This document shows positions 13,884 through 22,942 of a stretch of 31,465 nt of DNA, one piece after another. The DNA comes from CAYPEK01 sp964409645. Its GTDB lineage: Bacteria; UBP15; UBA6099. The translations under genes were made by a program, and so were the position numbers. Numbering within the stretch: position 1 is the stretch's first letter; each line of letters opens with the position of its first letter. Location of the stretch: assembly GCA_964409645.1 (NCBI GenBank), contig CAYPEK010000046.1:1-31465 (forward strand), given 5' to 3'. The notes under the pieces were generated by a model. It was not told the DNA's origin. It did no database searches and worked only from the letters and a program-made list of their open reading frames with translations.

Positions 13884-16772
13884 ATGAATTCCGGAACCTA
13901 TGAAGAACTCAGTCAGTTGATGGAAGACCTTTCGGGTCTTATTGCCTGTATCGACGAGGACAGCCTGATAAAGCTGGGCCGGGTGCGGGGCATGGTTGAC
14001 CGAATCAGAGCAATAGGCGGAAACGGGACCGACACGTCCGCCTCGGTGACGGATATAGCGGAGAAGATGCTTTCCGGCAAAACGTTTTTTGCCGCCGGGT
14101 ATCCTGAACTCTGCGCTTCTGTCGAGCGGCTGCAGAAAGAAATTTCGGCGCTTGACCCGGAGCTTGAAGAAGCCGAAACGCCCGAGCCCGCCGCGGAGTC
14201 AGCGGCCGCGGAAGAGTCGCGAATCGACGATTTTGTGATTGAAGAGCCGGAAGCCGGTGCGCCGTCCGTGGAATCGGAATGTGAGGCGGCGGCTGATGAA
14301 TGTTTCGACTGCAGCGAGTACGCAGACGAACTCGAAATACAGCTCGATGTGTTGAGCGGTCTGATTGAGGACATGACGGGCAGTGACGAACATGTTCTTG
14401 GAGTCATCAGGGACTTGTTCGGAAAGATAGAAGAGATTGTAAAGCCGACGTTGAAGGCCGCAGAGGCGGCGCGCGCGGCGGCGGCATCGGCGGCGGGGAT
14501 ACTTGCGGGCGGGTTGAGTTTCGACTCCGGTCGTGAGATGCTTGCCGGTTCGGTGGCTCTGTTTATGAAGGCGCTGAAAAGCGGAGGCTCGTCGGGAGTG
14601 GCTGCTGTAAGCGGCGGCGATTTCAAATCGGCGATTGTGGATTATCTCGAGAACCAGTCGCAGCTTCTGGATGATTTCGAAAGCGATGTCAACGAGATCG
14701 AGCATGGGAACGACGCGGCGGCGGCAAGGCTCGCGGACACGGTCGGGGCGCTCGGCGCGGAAGCGGCGACCGCCGGGATCGGCCAGTTGGTAAGGCTGTT
14801 CGAGAGTGTGAGCGCGGGGCTGCGCGTCGCCGGCGGAGTGATTAACGGAAATATGGTGAAGGCGCTCCGCGACGTGCAGGATTATTTGAATGATTTCTTC
14901 TCGGGTTTGTGGGAACAGGCGGCGGAGGTTGACGACAATCGTCTGGAAACGATTCTTGACGAGATGCGGAAACCGGTGGGCGGCGGCACGGTTGCCGAGG
15001 CGGCTGTTGTTTCTCCCGCGCCCGCGGTGAAAGCAAAGGCGCCGGCGGCGGCCCGGCCGCTTCCGGTTGTGGATGTGGATACGAACAATCCGGAGCTGCA
15101 AGACTTCATCACGGAGTCGCGGGAGTATCTGCACACGGCGGAGATGGCGCTGCTCGACCTCGAGAAATCGCCGGGGAAAAAGGAATGTGTCAATGAGATA
15201 TTCCGAGGGTTCCACAACATAAAGGGGATCGCGGGATTTCTTAATTTGAAAGATATACAGGAAGTATCGCATAACGCGGAGAGCCTGATGGACCGCGTTC
15301 GGCGCGGAGAGTTCGATCTTGTGGGCGCGTCCGCGCACGCGGCGTTCGCGGCGCTTGACATGTTGAAGGACATGGTGGAGCGGGTGAGCGGCGCATACTC
15401 CGGGGCTGCGTATGAGACACCATGCACGTACTGGGAAGTAATCGACCGGCTTAAGAATCCGGGCGAAAGCGAAGCGGTGTCTGCCGCTCCGGTGGTCTCG
15501 CGTGTATCGGTGGAGCCGGCCGCGGCGGCGGAACCGGTTGTTTCCGCACCTGCTGCGGAAGAGCCCTCCGTTGCTAAGAAGGATATCAAGGCGGCAAGCA
15601 AGGCTGAGGTCATGATTAAAGTCGGCACGACGCGGCTGGACAATCTGATCGACGCGGTGGGCGAGTTGGTGATAACTAACGCGATGGTGACGCAGGAGAG
15701 CGAGATTATCGCGACGAAGAATGTGCGTCTGGCGCGCAACATGGCGCAACTCGGAAAGATCACTCGCGAGCTTCAGGAGCTCTCGATGAGCATGAGAATG
15801 GTATCTCTGAAGAGTACTTTTCAGAAGATGACTAGGCTGGCGAGGGACTTGTCGGTGAAGTGCGCTACGCCGGTGGAGCTTGTGTATTCCGGCGAGGACA
15901 CGGAGCTGGACCGCAACGTGGTTGATGAACTCGGCAGCCCGCTGGTGCACATGATAAGGAATTCCGTGGACCACGGGATCGAGTCGCCGGAAGAACGGCG
16001 TCAGCTCGGAAAGCCTGAGAAGGGGACGATACATCTTTCGGCTGGGCACGAGGGCGGTTCGGTGGTGATAAAGATAGAGGACGACGGCCGCGGGCTGGAC
16101 AAGGACGCGATTCTGGCGAAGGCGGTTTCTCAGAAGTTGGTTGCGGCGGACGCGATGCTGACGGACCGGGAGATATACAGTCTGATTTTCCACGCCGGGT
16201 TTTCGACGGCGAAGAAGGTGACGGATGTGTCCGGCCGCGGGGTCGGGATGGATGTGGTGAGGAAGAGTATCGAGGCGCTGCGCGGGCGGATCGAGATCGA
16301 GTCCGAGCGCGGCAAGGGGACGGTGTTCACGATCCGGCTGCCGCTGACGCTGGCGATCATCGACGGCATGGTGGTTACGGTTGCTGATGAGAGATACGTC
16401 ATACCGACGATAGCGATAATCGAGTCGATACGGCCGGAGGCGGATCAGATTATAACGGTGGTGAAGAGGGGCGAGATGCTTTCGATGCGAGGTGAGCTGA
16501 TGCCGCTGTTCAGGCTGCACAAGTTGTTCGGCCTTGAGGGTGCGAAGACGGACCCGACTGAGGGGCTTGCGGTGGTGATCGGCGGGAACGGGAACAGGTG
16601 CGCGTTGCTGGTTGATGACCTAATCGGGCAGCAACAGGTGGTAATAAAGGCGTTGGGCAGGGCGTTTGACCGGCTGGACGGTGTATCCGGCGGGGCGATC
16701 ATGGGGGACGGGCGCGTGGCGCTGATCCTCGATACGGACGGGCTTGTAAACCTCGCGATGAAAGTCGCTTGA
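13884..16772 (+). CDS. cheA: Chemotaxis histidine kinase CheA with long N-terminal extension
   Basis: A 962-residue kinase of the chemosensory array. The HPt domain (about 395-500) carries the phospho-site His444 in FHNIKGIAGFL. An Ala/Pro/Val linker (about 520-560) follows, then the dimerisation domain (about 570-640), the ATP-binding domain with N-box HMIRNSVDHG (Asn693), DDGRGLD (733-739) and GRGVGMDVV, and a CheW-like regulatory domain (about 825-960). No clear P2 (CheY-binding) domain is seen. Unusual is the region of about 380 residues before the HPt: helical, acidic, with Ala-rich stretches; residues around 255-315 resemble an HPt bundle that lacks the histidine. Normal CheA proteins are about 650-750 residues. 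It should phosphorylate CheY, CheB and perhaps the other receivers of this operon. Confidence 0.95.
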   Translation: MNSGTYEELSQLMEDLSGLIACIDEDSLIKLGRVRGMVDRIRAIGGNGTDTSASVTDIAEKMLSGKTFFAAGYPELCASVERLQKEISALDPELEEAETPEPAAESAAAEESRIDDFVIEEPEAGAPSVESECEAAADECFDCSEYADELEIQLDVLSGLIEDMTGSDEHVLGVIRDLFGKIEEIVKPTLKAAEAARAAAASAAGILAGGLSFDSGREMLAGSVALFMKALKSGGSSGVAAVSGGDFKSAIVDYLENQSQLLDDFESDVNEIEHGNDAAAARLADTVGALGAEAATAGIGQLVRLFESVSAGLRVAGGVINGNMVKALRDVQDYLNDFFSGLWEQAAEVDDNRLETILDEMRKPVGGGTVAEAAVVSPAPAVKAKAPAAARPLPVVDVDTNNPELQDFITESREYLHTAEMALLDLEKSPGKKECVNEIFRGFHNIKGIAGFLNLKDIQEVSHNAESLMDRVRRGEFDLVGASAHAAFAALDMLKDMVERVSGAYSGAAYETPCTYWEVIDRLKNPGESEAVSAAPVVSRVSVEPAAAAEPVVSAPAAEEPSVAKKDIKAASKAEVMIKVGTTRLDNLIDAVGELVITNAMVTQESEIIATKNVRLARNMAQLGKITRELQELSMSMRMVSLKSTFQKMTRLARDLSVKCATPVELVYSGEDTELDRNVVDELGSPLVHMIRNSVDHGIESPEERRQLGKPEKGTIHLSAGHEGGSVVIKIEDDGRGLDKDAILAKAVSQKLVAADAMLTDREIYSLIFHAGFSTAKKVTDVSGRGVGMDVVRKSIEALRGRIEIESERGKGTVFTIRLPLTLAIIDGMVVTVADERYVIPTIAIIESIRPEADQIITVVKRGEMLSMRGELMPLFRLHKLFGLEGAKTDPTEGLAVVIGGNGNRCALLVDDLIGQQQVVIKALGRAFDRLDGVSGGAIMGDGRVALILDTDGLVNLAMKVA

Positions 16773-16830
16773 AGGTTAAAGAGGGTAAAAACTCGCCGTT
16801 GCGAGATCATGAGCGAAAGGAGGGATGGGA

Positions 16831-17340
16831 ATGGCCATAAACACAGGCGGAACGAGTGCAGTAATCGGGAGGCAGGAAATCCAGCTCGACAAGTATCTCA
16901 CGTTTATGCTCGGTAACGAGGAGTACGGTTTGGAGATACTGAAAGTGCGGGAGATCATCGGACTGATGGAGATCACGCATGTGCCGCGGATGCCCGGCTT
17001 CGTGCGGGGCGTGATTAATCTGCGCGGCAAGGTGATCCCGGTCATCGACCTGCGCCAGAAGTTCGGCATGGAGCAGGTGGATGACACCGAGCATACGTGC
17101 ATCATAGTGGTTGATCTCGTCGATATGTTGATGGGAGTTGTGGTGGACAGAGTCTCCGAGGTGCTGCCCATAGACAGGGCGGATATCGACGACACGCCGG
17201 CATTCGGGGTCAGTGTGGATACGGAATTCATACTTGGGATGGGCAAGACGAAAGGCAAGGTAGTAATCATTCTCGATATACGGAAAGTGCTCACGGCCGG
17301 AGAGATGTCTGTTCTCGCCGGAGCGACGGGCGTCTCCTGA
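16831..17340 (+). CDS. cheW: Chemotaxis coupling protein CheW
   Basis: A 169-residue CheW-domain protein linking the chemoreceptor to CheA. The core reads YLTFMLGNEEYGLEILKVREII, then VPRMPGFVRGVINLRGKVIPVIDLR with the conserved NLRG turn, and ends in GKVVIILDIRKVL. Two ATGs exist, at 16825 and 16831. The AAAGGAGGG just before favours 16831, seven bases from the GGAGG core. The N-terminal 20 residues or so and the C-terminal extension are short and unremarkable. It sits between cheA and the receptor gene, 58 bp after cheA, as expected for array components made together. Confidence 0.95.
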   Translation: MAINTGGTSAVIGRQEIQLDKYLTFMLGNEEYGLEILKVREIIGLMEITHVPRMPGFVRGVINLRGKVIPVIDLRQKFGMEQVDDTEHTCIIVVDLVDMLMGVVVDRVSEVLPIDRADIDDTPAFGVSVDTEFILGMGKTKGKVVIILDIRKVLTAGEMSVLAGATGVS

Positions 17341-17401
17341 GAGGCGTGTGAAATGCCCGCGGACGGCGCCGTCGCCGCGGTATGCTAATAGGAGGAATAC
17401 G

Positions 17402-19027
17402 ATGCTCAACAAATTCAGACTGTCAACAAAGATCATCATGCTCGGATTGGTGATCACAGTGCTATATGTAGCGCTGCTCGTATGGATTTTTCCGAGATTC
17501 AGAACACAGATGTTCAACGAGAAGGAAGTTCAGACAAAGAATCTTGTGGAATCAGCTTACGCGACGATTTCCTATTATGCGGACCTCGCCGCTGAAGGCA
17601 AGCTGACGAAAGAGGATGCGCAGGCTAGGGCAAAGGAAGCGGTCGGCGCGATGAGGTATGACGACAACAATTATTTCTGGATCAACGACTACAAGCCGAC
17701 GATGATCATGCATCCGATCAAGCCGGAAATGAACGGCAAGGACCAGTCCGACTACAAGGACCCGAACGGGAAGCGGATATTCGTCGAGTTCGCGGAGGTC
17801 TGCCGGAAGGACGGTCAGGGATATGTGGACTACGTCTGGCCGAAACCGAATGAAACGAAGGCTTCTCCTAAGATTTCGTACGTGAAGTCGATTCCGCAAT
17901 GGAAGTGGATCGTCGGCACGGGTATTTATGTGGACGACGTAAATAAGGAGATGGCGAAACTGTTCTATGTGTTCTTCATCTCTTGTTTAGTGATAACGAG
18001 CCTTGCGCTGTTCGCGGCGGTATCGCTCTCGCGGTCGATAGGCAAGCCTATCAACAGGATTATCGACACGCTGACGGAGGGTTCGGAGCAGTTGTCTTCG
18101 GCGTCGGCGCAGGTGTCGAGCGCGAGTCAGTCGCTTGCGGCGGGCGCGTCGGAGCAGGCGTCCTCACTCGAGGAGATTTCGTCCTCACTCGAGGAGATGT
18201 CGTCGATGACGCGGCGGAACGCGGACAACGCGGAGCAGGCGAACAAGCTGGCTGTCGAGGCGCGGGATGCGGCCAACAGCGGAAACAACGCCACGACGCG
18301 GATGAATGATGCGATGCAGAAGATCGGAGACTCCGCGAAACAGACGTCGAAGATCATCAAGACGATCGACGAGATAGCGTTCCAGACGAACCTGCTTGCG
18401 TTGAACGCGGCTGTCGAGGCGGCGCGCGCGGGCGAGGCCGGCAAAGGCTTCGCGGTGGTCGCGGAGGAAGTGCGGAACCTCGCGCAACGCGCGGAAGATG
18501 CGGCGCGGAATACGTCGGCGCTCATCGAAGAGTCGGTCAGCAACACGAATAACGGCGCGAAGATAGCCGAGGAGCTTGCGAAATCGTTTGTTGATATCGT
18601 GGACGGATCGGCGAAAGTGACCGGCCTCGTGGCGGAGATAGCTGCGGCTTCGCGGGAGCAGGCGCAGGGCATAGATCAGGTGAATATAGCTGTAAGCCAG
18701 ATGGACAAGGTGACGCAGCAGAACGCGTCGAACGCCGAGGAATCGGCATCGGCATCCGAAGAGATGAGCTCGCAGGCGGAAAGTCTGCACGAACTAGTAG
18801 GCGACCTCGTGTCACTGGTGAACGGTACGAACGCGAAGATGGAGATGGAATCACACGCGAGTGCCGTTGCGGCTGCGAAGAAGGCTAAAGGCGCCGCGGG
18901 CCGCGCGCCGGCCAAGAAACTGTCCGTCTCGGGCGGACAGTTGCAGCGCAGGGGCGACGCGGGCGCGAGAATTGTTAAGCCCGAAACGATCATCCCTATG
19001 GACGATGAGGCGTTCAAGGAGTTCTAA
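17402..19027 (+). CDS. Methyl-accepting chemotaxis protein with sCache_2-like sensor
   Basis: A 541-residue chemoreceptor. TM1 is at about 11-30. The periplasmic sensor (36-182) has features of a single Cache domain (YYADLAAEGKLTKEDAQ, YFWINDY, WKWIVGTGIYVDD), a fold that often binds small carboxylates. TM2 is at about 188-209, a short linker follows in place of a full HAMP domain, and then a long signalling coiled coil with the hairpin tip EIAFQTNLLALNAAVEAARAG. A 21-bp tandem DNA repeat (18161-18202) encodes SSLEE(I/M)S twice. There is no C-terminal NWETF-like tether. GGAGG before the ATG at 17402 fixes this start over an in-frame ATG at 17348. It is the only receptor in the operon, so its ligand probably drives this array. 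Confidence 0.95.
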   Translation: MLNKFRLSTKIIMLGLVITVLYVALLVWIFPRFRTQMFNEKEVQTKNLVESAYATISYYADLAAEGKLTKEDAQARAKEAVGAMRYDDNNYFWINDYKPTMIMHPIKPEMNGKDQSDYKDPNGKRIFVEFAEVCRKDGQGYVDYVWPKPNETKASPKISYVKSIPQWKWIVGTGIYVDDVNKEMAKLFYVFFISCLVITSLALFAAVSLSRSIGKPINRIIDTLTEGSEQLSSASAQVSSASQSLAAGASEQASSLEEISSSLEEMSSMTRRNADNAEQANKLAVEARDAANSGNNATTRMNDAMQKIGDSAKQTSKIIKTIDEIAFQTNLLALNAAVEAARAGEAGKGFAVVAEEVRNLAQRAEDAARNTSALIEESVSNTNNGAKIAEELAKSFVDIVDGSAKVTGLVAEIAAASREQAQGIDQVNIAVSQMDKVTQQNASNAEESASASEEMSSQAESLHELVGDLVSLVNGTNAKMEMESHASAVAAAKKAKGAAGRAPAKKLSVSGGQLQRRGDAGARIVKPETIIPMDDEAFKEF

Positions 19028-19546
19028 ATGAGTGATGGCGACGAAATTGTCAGGGCGGAGTATTTTCTTGCGCCGGGACACATTTACGTCGGACTGGAGC
19101 CCGCCGTTGTCTGGCTTGTTTTGGGGAGTTGCGTTGCGGTATCACTCTGGGAGCGCGACCTGAGGTTCGGAGGAATGTGCCATTACGCATATCCTGTTTG
19201 CAGGGACCGGGCGAGGGCGACGGCGTATTACGGGAACGCGGCCTTGCCGGAGCTGATAAGGATGATGTTGGCGGAGGGCGCGAAAGTAACGTCGATCGAA
19301 GCGCAGATAATGGGCGGAGCGCACCCCAAGGACTATCGCGGAGAGGACACGGGAATGGAGAACGTGAAGATTGCCCAGAAGATTCTCGAACGGATGGGTA
19401 TCAACGTGATTTCGCGGGACGTCGGCGGCATACAGGGGCGCAAGATTATCTTCGATACGGACACGGGCAATGTTGCGATTATTAAAGTGCCGAAGATAAG
19501 GAAAGATGACTGGTATCCGGATCCCGACGGGCTGAGCCGCCGTTAA
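19028..19546 (+). CDS. cheD: CheD-like receptor glutamine deamidase, copy 1 (catalytic Thr missing)
   Basis: A 172-residue CheD-family protein. CheD deamidates receptor glutamines and can bind CheC/CheX. Cys35 (VLGSC) and His52 (GGMCHY), 17 residues apart, match the catalytic Cys and His. The third catalytic residue, a Thr six residues before the Cys in Thermotoga CheD, is Trp29 here, so activity is doubtful. The start follows the receptor stop directly, with AAGGAG (19016-19021) inside the receptor's last codons, so the two are translationally coupled. The second CheD in the operon (20446) keeps all three residues. This copy may act as a binding or regulatory protein. Confidence 0.88.
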   Translation: MSDGDEIVRAEYFLAPGHIYVGLEPAVVWLVLGSCVAVSLWERDLRFGGMCHYAYPVCRDRARATAYYGNAALPELIRMMLAEGAKVTSIEAQIMGGAHPKDYRGEDTGMENVKIAQKILERMGINVISRDVGGIQGRKIIFDTDTGNVAIIKVPKIRKDDWYPDPDGLSRR

Positions 19547-19579
19547 GGCGGTTCGGCTCCGGGCCTCCGGGGTGAAAAA

Positions 19580-20449
19580 ATGGCGAACATCGGATTGCAG
19601 GAAACATCGGAGCGGAAAAGGTACTACATGAGGAATTTACGCGAATCCGAATTCAGGAAGATCAGCGAGATGATCTACGAGTTGTGCGGGATCAATCTGC
19701 ACGACGGCAAGAAGGAGCTCGTGCAGGCGCGCCTGAATAAGCGTCTGAATCTGCTCGGCCTCGACAGCTACGGCGATTACATCAAGTACGTCGAATGCGA
19801 CGAGTCCGGCGAAGAGTTGACGAAGATGGTGGATTCGCTCTCGACGAACGTGACCTACTTTTTCCGTGAATCGGATCACTTCGATTTTCTTAGCAACAGG
19901 GTGCTCGCGAAGTTCAACGCGGAGAAGGAGAGGCAGAGGAAGTTCAGGGTGTGGTGCGCCGGGTGCTCGTCCGGCGAGGAGGCATATACGATAGCCATGA
20001 CGCTCCGGGAGAATCTGTCTCGTGTTGACTCGGTCGATGCGCTGATCCTCGCGTCGGATATTTCGACACGCGTGTTGACGGCCGCAAGGGAAGCGCGCTA
20101 CGGGCTGGCGAAGTTCAAGGAGACACCCGCCGTGTTGCGGGAACGCTATTTCGACTCGGAGGGTATCGGCGACAAACGTGTTTTCACGGCCAAGCAGTCG
20201 CTGAGGAGCATGGTAAGGTTCGCATATCTGAACCTGACGGAGCCGTGGCCGATGAAGGGGCAGTTCGATGTCATTTTCTGTAGGAATGTGATGATTTATT
20301 TCGATCACAAGACTCAGGCGGAGCTGGTGAATCGCTTTTATGGGATTCTTAAGCCGGGCGGCTATTTTTTCACGGGCCACTCGGAGAGCCTCACCGGCAT
20401 CTCGCACAAATTCAATTTCGTGAGACCGAGTATATACCTTAAGAAATGA
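19580..20449 (+). CDS. cheR: Chemotaxis protein methyltransferase CheR
   Basis: A 289-residue CheR that methylates receptor glutamates with S-adenosylmethionine. The N-terminal helical domain (about 17-90) ends in the SLSTNVTYFFRESDHF segment typical of CheR. The SAM-binding motif is WCAGCSSGEEAYTIAM, and later motifs include FDVIFCRNVMIYFD and LKPGGYFFTGHSESL. There are no TPR repeats or receptor-tether domains. The ATG at 19580 has GGGGTGA upstream; a second ATG at residue 17 is possible. Its stop overlaps the start of the second cheD (ATGA at 20446-20449), showing translational coupling. With CheB it forms the adaptation pair. Confidence 0.95.
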   Translation: MANIGLQETSERKRYYMRNLRESEFRKISEMIYELCGINLHDGKKELVQARLNKRLNLLGLDSYGDYIKYVECDESGEELTKMVDSLSTNVTYFFRESDHFDFLSNRVLAKFNAEKERQRKFRVWCAGCSSGEEAYTIAMTLRENLSRVDSVDALILASDISTRVLTAAREARYGLAKFKETPAVLRERYFDSEGIGDKRVFTAKQSLRSMVRFAYLNLTEPWPMKGQFDVIFCRNVMIYFDHKTQAELVNRFYGILKPGGYFFTGHSESLTGISHKFNFVRPSIYLKK

Positions 20450-20952
20450 ACACGATTATGATAGACGCACTACCGTCAAAACACATTGTGGGGGTTTCCG
20501 ATATGAAGATATCGTGTACCTCCGGAGACATAGTCATCACTCACTCGCTGGGTTCGTGCATCGGCATAGCGATACACGACCCGGTGGCGAAGGTGGGCGG
20601 CATTCTGCACTTCCAGCTCCCCTCCTCGGAGGACCGGAGCCACAAGGCGGAGCAGAATCCGTGCATGTTCGCGGACACCGGGATACCCGTGCTGTTCAGA
20701 ACGGCGTACAAATACGGCGCCGACAAGAAGCGGCTTGTGGTCAAGGTGGCGGGCGGCTCGAATGTTGCCGACAAGAACGAGTTCTTCCAGATCGGACGGC
20801 GGAATTACATAAGCATGAAGAAGATATTCTGGAAGAACGGGGTGCTGATCAGCGCCGAAGACGTGGGCGGCAATTCGTGGCGCACGATGAGGATGGAGAT
20901 AGGAACCGGGCGCGTATTCATAAAGAACGGCTCGGGCGAATACGAGTTGTAG
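20446..20952 (+). CDS. cheD: Chemoreceptor glutamine deamidase CheD, copy 2 (intact triad)
   Basis: A 168-residue CheD with the full catalytic set by comparison with Thermotoga CheD: Thr32, Cys38 (HSLGSC) and His55 (GGILHFQLP), in the correct 6- and 17-residue spacings. It should deamidate selected receptor glutamines to glutamates and may be controlled by binding a CheC/CheX-type phosphatase. It overlaps cheR by four bases (ATGA). Sequence similarity to the first CheD of the operon is limited to the core motifs, so the two are old paralogs rather than a recent duplicate. The N-terminal 20 residues or so before MKISCTSGDIV may be less conserved. Confidence 0.93.
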   Translation: MNTIMIDALPSKHIVGVSDMKISCTSGDIVITHSLGSCIGIAIHDPVAKVGGILHFQLPSSEDRSHKAEQNPCMFADTGIPVLFRTAYKYGADKKRLVVKVAGGSNVADKNEFFQIGRRNYISMKKIFWKNGVLISAEDVGGNSWRTMRMEIGTGRVFIKNGSGEYEL

Positions 20953-20966
20953 GCAGAGGGTGGAAA

Positions 20967-21383
20967 ATGGCCTTCAATATTCTGATAGTTGACGATTCGG
21001 CGATCATCCGCAAGATGGTCGAGCGCACGATCCGGATTTCCTCGGTGCCTGTCGCGGAGATGTATCAGGCCGCGAACGGCAAAGAGGGTCTGGAAATAAT
21101 CGGAAAGAACTGGATCGATATCGTTCTCGCGGATATCAACATGCCCGTGATGGACGGGATGACGATGCTCGAGACGATGCACGAGGACGAGATGATGCGC
21201 CACATTCCCGTGGTGATCGTATCCACCGAGGGCAGCGAGACGAAGATCGAGAGGCTCTGGCAGAAGGGCATGAAGGCGTTCGTGAAGAAGCCGTTCATGC
21301 CGGAAACAATCCGTGAAGTCATGCGGGAAGTGCTTGGTGAATGGGATGAGACTGATTCAAACGCATCAACAGATTCTTTTTGA
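20967..21383 (+). CDS. cheY: Chemotaxis response regulator CheY
   Basis: A 138-residue receiver with Asp9/Asp10, phosphoacceptor Asp56 (VLADINMPVMDGM), Thr87 (VIVSTEGS) and Lys108 (FVKKPF). The STEGS segment and overall length match CheY proteins from bacteria using CheX/CheC phosphatases. A longer in-frame open stretch reaches back to 20514 but overlaps cheD; the ATG at 20967, with GAGGGTGG upstream, is the real start. It is followed by and overlaps cheX, its expected phosphatase. It is the best candidate for the main CheA output. In a flagellate cell it would bind the motor switch; the output is not shown here. Confidence 0.92.
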   Translation: MAFNILIVDDSAIIRKMVERTIRISSVPVAEMYQAANGKEGLEIIGKNWIDIVLADINMPVMDGMTMLETMHEDEMMRHIPVVIVSTEGSETKIERLWQKGMKAFVKKPFMPETIREVMREVLGEWDETDSNASTDSF

Positions 21384-21822
21384 GACCGCGATGCGGATTT
21401 TCGAGGAAGCCGCATTCGCGCTGTCCGAACCGCCGGAAGGCGGCGTCGAGCAGATAGACGCCGAACGGGTAATCTCCGGCGCGGTCGATTTTAATGGGCC
21501 GTTCTCGGGGACGCTCGTAATGGTTACGTCGAAAGACCTCGCCGCCACCGTGGCCGCGAACATGCTCGGCGTGGACGAGTGCGAGGCGGGCGCGGAGGTC
21601 ACTCCGAAGGACGCGCTCGGCGAGATATTGAACATGATCTGCGGGAATCTGCTCCCCGCGATCGCCGGCTCGGGGCCGGAGTTCCGCATCGAAGCGCCGA
21701 GAGAGATTGCGGCGGCGGACGCAACGAGTCTGATGGCGGACTGGCCGGAAGACTACAAGATAGCCGCGAAGCTGTGCATCGAGGGCAGCCCAGCGGAGAT
21801 AGCTCTGCTGGTTAGCAATTGA
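21346..21822 (+). CDS. cheX: CheX-like CheY-P phosphatase, copy 1
   Basis: A 158-residue CheC/CheX/FliY-family protein. The active-site helix reads KDALGEILNMICGN (residues 88-101), with Glu93 and Asn96 in the ExxN arrangement used to dephosphorylate CheY-P. Only one such helix is present, as in CheX. The start chosen is ATG 21346 inside the end of cheY (38-bp overlap); a further upstream ATG (21313) is possible but overlaps more. Overlap with cheY suggests linked synthesis of regulator and phosphatase. A second, divergent CheX is encoded at 24749. Confidence 0.85.
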   Translation: MRLIQTHQQILFETAMRIFEEAAFALSEPPEGGVEQIDAERVISGAVDFNGPFSGTLVMVTSKDLAATVAANMLGVDECEAGAEVTPKDALGEILNMICGNLLPAIAGSGPEFRIEAPREIAAADATSLMADWPEDYKIAAKLCIEGSPAEIALLVSN

Positions 21823-21840
21823 GAGGGGTTGCACGCGCAA

Positions 21841-22887
21841 ATGGTTAAAGTGCTGATCGTTGACGACTCCGCTGTCGTGCGGAATATTCTGAGCGCCGAA
21901 CTGGCGAAGGCGCCCGGCATCGAAGTTGTCGGCGTGGCGATGGACCCGTATGTGGCGCGTGACAAGATCGTGAGGCTGAAGCCGGATGTGGTTACGCTTG
22001 ATATCGAGATGCCGCGCATGGACGGCCTGACGTTTCTCAAAAAGCTGATGCGCTACTACCCGATTCCGGTGATCGTGGTGAGTTCGGTGGCGCCGGAAGG
22101 CAGCGACACGGCGATCGAGGCAATGGAGCTCGGCGCGCTGGATGTTGTGAGCAAGCCCGGCGCGGCTTATACGGTGGGCGACCTTTCCGCGCAACTCGTG
22201 AGCAAGATTAAGGCGGCGGCGAAAGCGAATGTGAACCGGCTCGCCGGCGTCACGGCCGGGGCGGAGAGCGAAAAGGAAGAACAACCTATTGTCCGTCTTT
22301 CGATGACTCGCACCACTGAGAAAGTGGTTGCTATCGGCGCATCGACGGGCGGCACCGAGGCGATTAAAAGGGTGCTCGAAAGGTATCCCGCGAACGGGCC
22401 GGGCACGCTGATCGTGCAGCACATGCCTGAGCATTTCACGCGCTCGTTCGCGCAGAGGCTGAATACGCTGTGTGCGCCGGAAGTGCGCGAGGCGGCGGAC
22501 GGCGACACGGTGCATTCGGGATTGGTGCTGATCGCTCCGGGAAACAAGCACATGGTGCTTCGCCGCAGCGGTGCGCAGTACAAGGTGATGATAAAGGACG
22601 GGCCGTTCGTGCATCATCAGAGGCCGAGTGTGGAAGTGCTTTTCAATTCGGTTGCGGAGTACGCGGGCCGCAACGCGGTGGGGGCAATCCTCACCGGGAT
22701 GGGCGCGGACGGCGCGAAGGCGCTGATGAATATGCTTGAAGCGGGCGCGGACACGATCGCGCAGGACGAAAAGTCGTGCGTCGTTTACGGGATGCCCAAG
22801 GCCGCCGTTGAGCTTGGCGCGGCACAGCATGTGCTGCATATCGATAAGATTGCTGAAAAGATAATTTCGCTTGCTCTCGCAAAATGA
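21841..22887 (+). CDS. cheB: Chemotaxis methylesterase/deamidase CheB
   Basis: A 348-residue receiver-esterase that removes methyl groups from receptors when phosphorylated by CheA. The receiver has Asp8/Asp9 and acceptor Asp54 (VVTLDIEMPRMDG). The esterase has the catalytic Ser168 (IGASTGG), His194 (VQHMPEHFT) and Asp290 (LTGMGADGA). Domains are joined by a linker (about 125-155) of usual length. The ATG at 21841 is preferred, with GAGAGGGG 12 bases upstream; a TTG four codons earlier is in frame. It pairs with CheR (19580). All key residues are present. Confidence 0.95.
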   Translation: MVKVLIVDDSAVVRNILSAELAKAPGIEVVGVAMDPYVARDKIVRLKPDVVTLDIEMPRMDGLTFLKKLMRYYPIPVIVVSSVAPEGSDTAIEAMELGALDVVSKPGAAYTVGDLSAQLVSKIKAAAKANVNRLAGVTAGAESEKEEQPIVRLSMTRTTEKVVAIGASTGGTEAIKRVLERYPANGPGTLIVQHMPEHFTRSFAQRLNTLCAPEVREAADGDTVHSGLVLIAPGNKHMVLRRSGAQYKVMIKDGPFVHHQRPSVEVLFNSVAEYAGRNAVGAILTGMGADGAKALMNMLEAGADTIAQDEKSCVVYGMPKAAVELGAAQHVLHIDKIAEKIISLALAK

Positions 22888-22942
22888 TCGGGCTGACGCC
22901 CGGCCGAAGGGGCGATTTTGAGAGCTTGGGGAGGAAACTGAG

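Noticed and set aside
14199..16520. 773-codon open frame on the minus strand
   Set aside because: Antisense shadow of cheA; the translated product is Arg/His-rich with no recognisable domain.
18161..18202. 21-bp tandem repeat in the chemoreceptor gene
   Set aside because: It encodes the SSLEE.S motif repeat common in many chemoreceptors, so it reflects heptad-repeat protein structure rather than a special DNA element.
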